From: Phycomyces blakesleeanus NRRL 1555(-)
Taxonomy: Eukaryota > Mucoromycota > Mucoromycetes > Mucorales > Phycomycetaceae
Assembly: GCF_001638985.1 (NCBI RefSeq)
Contig: NW_017265160.1
Coordinates: 607,378 to 671,377, forward strand
Direction of reading: 5' to 3'
Length of the DNA: 64,000 nucleotides
Numbering within the stretch: the first letter of the stretch is position 1; every line of letters starts with the position of its first letter. The translations under genes were made by a program, and so were the position numbers. Of this stretch, positions 60,450 to 64,000 are shown in pieces. Under the pieces are notes generated by a model. The model was not told the DNA's origin and made no database searches. It was given only the letters and a program-made list of their open reading frames with translations.

Positions 60450-61851
60450 TTATTGAAACTCATCTCTAAAAGCCCAGTGAGGGAGAAGGGACGTCAATCT
60501 AGGCGGGACTGCTAAAACAGCATCTCTACCGAAGGACCTCTTCAACATCTGACGCGAATTGAAGTCCATGCGATTACGCATAAAATCATCAACAACTGCA
60601 AGAAAGTGATTGTACTAAATACAAATAAGTGATTAATCAAAGTTCTGTTTCATTTAAATACATAAAAAAACAAAAAAAAGCTATATACAATAATGTAAAC
60701 AAAAGAAATTACCTCATCGCTTCTCCAACTTGGACGCACTGTACGAATCGCACGGTTGCTCGAGACTCCAGGCATATCGTCTTCAGATTCGCCCTCAGAC
60801 ATTGCTTCTTTCTGTAAGAGTCCGTCGCAGCTCTTACCCACCTTCATATCAATTTCAGCCTTGAATGTATGGTAGGTCAGCTCGCGACGGTCAAAATGCT
60901 AGTTTATAAATGTATTAATATGAATACATTTAATTTGCAATCAAAATATACTTCTAACATACATCGGTCTCTCGACCTGCTTTTCTTGACCGAGAATTTG
61001 TCTTTTTGCGCGCTTCATAGGATTCCTTGACTCGGCGTCTCGTTCCACAAAAGTTTGTGTAGATACAATCGCTAATATCGGCCTGTCGAACACTAGTCCC
61101 AACAACCTTTGGAGCCAGGTATGCATGAAGGTCATGCATCAGCTGTCTGTTGGGTGGAAGTCTGTAATCAACATTAACATCCCAACTGCGCTTGCTGTCG
61201 TTAGCTGCAACTAGTTCCGGCTTATTTGATTTGAAGTTGTGTTTCTTCAACTCTCCTCGGATAAGAGCCTATACTTAGTGTGAGATATTATGTTGATGAG
61301 CTACTGTACATCTCAACACTTACTAAAACTCTAGTGCGATCCTGTTTACTAAGTTCACCAGCGTTTGCACCAGTAAGAACCACTGGACCAACAGAAGGAG
61401 CGACAGAAGGACCAACAGAAGGAGCGACAGAAGGACCAACAGAAGGAGCGACAGAAGGACCAACAGAAGGAGCGACAGAAGGACCAACAGAAGGAGCAAC
61501 AGAAGGAGCAGCAGAAGAGATACCAAAAAAAGCCTCAGAAGGTGTTGTATACCAATCCAGAGTAGAACCAACGGAAGAAGCTGCGAAAGGGACAGAAGCA
61601 GAAGCAGGTATAGTGGTAGGAGCAATAACTGCAAGAAGTTCTCCAGAGGCATCGGCAACGCTATCAAGTATTTCCAATGAATCTTTGTTCCCCTTGATAA
61701 CAATGCCAATGTTTGAATCCATGGTCTTGAGACTTTCCTCCATAGCGGTGAGCCTTCTTAAAAGCTCAGTATATTCCGGGGATGGAGCCGGGGCAATTGA
61801 CTGACGATTGTTAACCATGGTCTGAAAGCTATCTAATAAAATGTTATACAT
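60450..61851 (-). CDS. Companion gene of the Tnp2-like transposase, function unknown
   Basis: Four exons on the minus strand, all phase 0: 61851-61324, 61268-60963, 60898-60713, 60614-60450; 394 aa, no internal stops. The N-terminal part is a predicted amphipathic helix (YTELLRRLTAMEESLKTMDS) and an octapeptide repeat (SVGPSVAP), repeated about five times. The C-terminal 220 residues are compact and charged: LIRGELKKHNFK, DYRLPPNRQLMHDLHAYLAP, YTNFCGTRRRVKESYEARKK, SRSRKAGRETD, DRRELTYHTFKAEIDMKVGK, VRPSWRSDEYNHFLAVVDDF and DFNSRQMLKRSFG. The basic RRRVKESYEARKKT stretch may bind nucleic acid. I do not recognise the family. Its tail-to-tail position and equally open frame suggest it belongs to the same mobile unit. 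A shorter start at 61816 (MVNNRQS) is possible. Confidence 0.72.
61388..61510. repeat. 24-bp coding tandem repeat
   Basis: About five copies of a 24-bp unit (GGACCAACAGAAGGAGCGAC plus four bases) encode the SVGPSVAP octapeptide on the minus strand. Confidence 0.9.
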
Positions 61852-62323
61852 GAGTTGATTGTTAATTATATTTGTTTTATATATCTATTCATTGTATATA
61901 TAGAGTGTTATTAACATACAAAAGAAGTTAGGTGTTAAGCGAAAGAATAAAGTGTAGTTAATGGAAAGATGGTAAAAGTAAAAGCAAGAACCCATTTATT
62001 ATATTACACTTGTTGCTGTAAATACTCAGGATTTCTTTAATACGCGTATCTCTATTAATACTTCCTGGAATTAACGGGGTGCAAATCGGCTTTGAACATG
62101 CTTTTTTCAACTCAATCCAATATATGATTTCTGTCTTTCGGCCTTTTGGCCCTTTGGTCTTTTGTTCTTTTTGTTTTTTTTTTTTTCATTTACAAGTTTT
62201 CTCTCTTTTCTCTCTTTCCAACATTTATTATATTCACAGATTTTCTTGGTAAGATATCTTATTCTTTAATATTATATATATATATATAACTAAAATGATA
62301 ATAATTGTTTTCTATTACTACAG

Positions 62324-62763
62324 ACACTCGTGTTTTGTTACCTTCTGATGCATCCCCTTCACAATGTCCATCCGGATTAGCTAAGGTTAGTAAATATACT
62401 TTATGCTGTCATCCTATAAAATTATCCTGACCTTTTCCTTTCTTTTGTATAGGCCATATCGCCGAAATTACTCTCTACTATTAAACACGGTTATGAACAC
62501 GGTAATATTTTATTTTATTTCAATCTATCTCTTTTTAATAAGCACATGGCTTAACATAATTTCTATTATAGATGAACCTCCCTCTCATGAGCACATCGCG
62601 AATCAAGAACTTTCATTTCATACGAGTGTCATTGACATGGTAATTTTTTTTGTACATATAACAATATTATTTATTTTGTATATTAATGTATATCATTTAC
62701 TGAAGACAATATTAGCGTCTCCTATGTACTCTCTTGGTCTGCAAATAAATCCTTTTGCTTCGG
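62324..62763 (+). CDS. Possible multi-exon gene fragment, unknown
   Basis: Four candidate exons join in phase across good GT-AG sites: 62324-62385 (TRVLLPSDASPSQCPSGLAK), 62453-62501 (ISPKLLSTIKHGYEH), 62572-62639 (EPPSHEHIANQELSFHTSVI) and 62706-62763 (TILASPMYSLGLQINPFASG). Further exons probably lie both sides: upstream before 62260 and downstream in 62830-63110, where two frames look protein-like and I could not choose. No family recognised, and no start codon could be fixed. Confidence 0.35.
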
Positions 62764-63654
62764 GTAGGTAAATGAAATATTCTACCACACAGTTCACAAA
62801 AAATAATTTTTTTTCAGCATTTTTATAGCCAAATAAAGTATATTGAGTACTATGGTTCGCATTCATGACGCCTTTTCTTTTTGTCTCTGGTAAGCTATTA
62901 TATTGCAAGCATAATTACATATATATATTCTTAATATCCACGATTTCTTGTTCAAACAGCTAACACTTTTCTAATTTCATAGAACAACCATTTACAAGCA
63001 AGCAACACACAACTGGGCTTTTCTCTGGGAGATATTGTTTGGAGAATACTTGTTTTATCAGAACATTGGCCATTTCAAATTGTATGAAGGATAGAACACT
63101 AGCCAGAATGTTCCTGAATATTAAATATAACCACTGTACTATAAACCTAAGAATATTCTTTTCTTTCTAATAAAAACAAAATAAACCAATAATTATTATA
63201 AATAAATTAAAGATCGGAGAAGTGTATGGAAGCAAACAGTATAAGAAGAAGTCTCTAAGATTGGATAAAATAAATTCAAATACAACAAAACCCTGTAAAA
63301 ACTGGCATATCCATAAATTAAACAATGTAAAAACTGGCATATCCGTATAATCGATCTTTCATTTATCGTTCTTTTAATCGGAAAGCGGTAGGATATATTA
63401 CAACAAAACGTAATTCTGAGTTGCCGTTTTAGTGCATGTGGTAAAAACCCATATACAGAAAATGCAAACACATCCTACTATCCTGCTGTTCTGACCTTTT
63501 CCTATGTTCGAAAGTTGGTCTTACCACCTATGAGTAAGCCAGCTTCATACACTTGTAAAAACTATCTGATCACATCGTAAAACCTGGTCTTTTCACATAA
63601 TTAATTACAGTTTTACACATAAGAAAACCGCACCTCTTTTCCAGTGTATAGAGT

Positions 63655-63945
63655 AAGCTCCCCATGATCCTTGGAATCTACTGAGAGAAATGTTTTTATC
63701 AGTAGCATTTAGCTTCAGATTTCTAACTAGACATCTTTTCTGGGTAGTTGTTGAGTTAACCCATGTGAGGATACTTTGCCCATTTTTGTTGCATTGCTCA
63801 AAGACTGTCTTGATTGCAATGCGGGCAATTCTGGCAGCTACCCTGTATATCTTAAAAGCAGCTTCCTTGTTACCTCCAGTAAAATAAAACTGTATAGCAG
63901 ATTTTATAGCTGCTGCTTCAAATATCTGTCTCTTATTACAGGCGT
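63655..63945 (-). pseudogene. Open minus-strand coding-like fragment near window end
   Basis: About 97 stop-free codons without a Met: CNKRQIFEAAAIKSAIQFYF, TGGNKEAAFKIYRVAARIAR, TVFEQCNKNGQSILTWVNST, then QKRCLVRNLKLNATDKN. A TGA in the same frame at about 63946-63948 separates it from further protein-like text running off the window. It is probably a piece of another transposon gene; family unknown. Confidence 0.35.
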
Positions 63946-64000
63946 CTGTCTCAGGTTTTCAAATGTCCCAAACAGCTTTTTTGGTGCCCTGTTGCTCTGC

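Overview
The window is AT-rich eukaryotic DNA from a filamentous fungus. It has many short introns with GTAAG-type donors, long TA, CA, CTAT and CTGT microsatellites, and transposon families typical of early-diverging fungi. The gene content (an ERT1/AcuK-like zinc-cluster factor, a Con7-like C2H2 factor, PDAT, Tnp2-like, MULE/SWIM and Tc1-like transposases) suggests Mucoromycota, probably a Mucorales species of the Phycomyces type. That placement is inference from protein style and composition; no rRNA is present.

Layout. 1-2.1 kb: C-terminal piece of a MULE/SWIM transposase and a decayed Tc1-like N-terminus. 3.0-24.4 kb: a gene-rich arm in which I could resolve intron-exon structures: ERT1-like regulator (+), secreted double-psi beta-barrel protein (+), a PAM2-CUE-CCCH-SMR RNA-binding protein (+), Con7-like factor (+), proteasome chaperone Nas6/PSMD10 (-), peroxin Pex13 (-), a Pmp3-family membrane peptide (+) and mitochondrial ribosomal protein uL1m (+). 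24.9-26.8 kb: decayed minus-strand coding sequence. 26.8-32.0 kb: a LINE with both ORFs open, on the minus strand, ending just upstream of a large acidic tail-anchored protein gene (+). 35.6-44.3 kb: uL5m (-), a dead MULE transposase (+), PDAT/Lro1 (+) and dolichol kinase Sec59 (-).

44.3-64 kb is a transposon-dominated, gene-poor block. It holds an 80-bp tandem repeat, a solo LTR with a perfect 5-bp target-site duplication, a second 543-bp LTR of the same family abutting a dead Tnp2-like transposase, and then an apparently intact two-gene cassette: a 979-aa Tnp2/Plavaka-like transposase (+) and a convergent 394-aa gene (-) whose product I do not recognise. That cassette is the best candidate for an under-described system.

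How the genes relate: there are no operons or pathway clusters. PDAT (storage lipid), Sec59 (dolichyl phosphate), Pex13 (peroxisome import), Nas6 (proteasome assembly) and the mitoribosomal proteins are independent housekeeping genes. Exon boundaries were chosen by eye from reading-frame continuity, GT/GC-AG sites and family similarity, and cumulative phase was checked for each multi-exon gene listed with coordinates. No database search was run.
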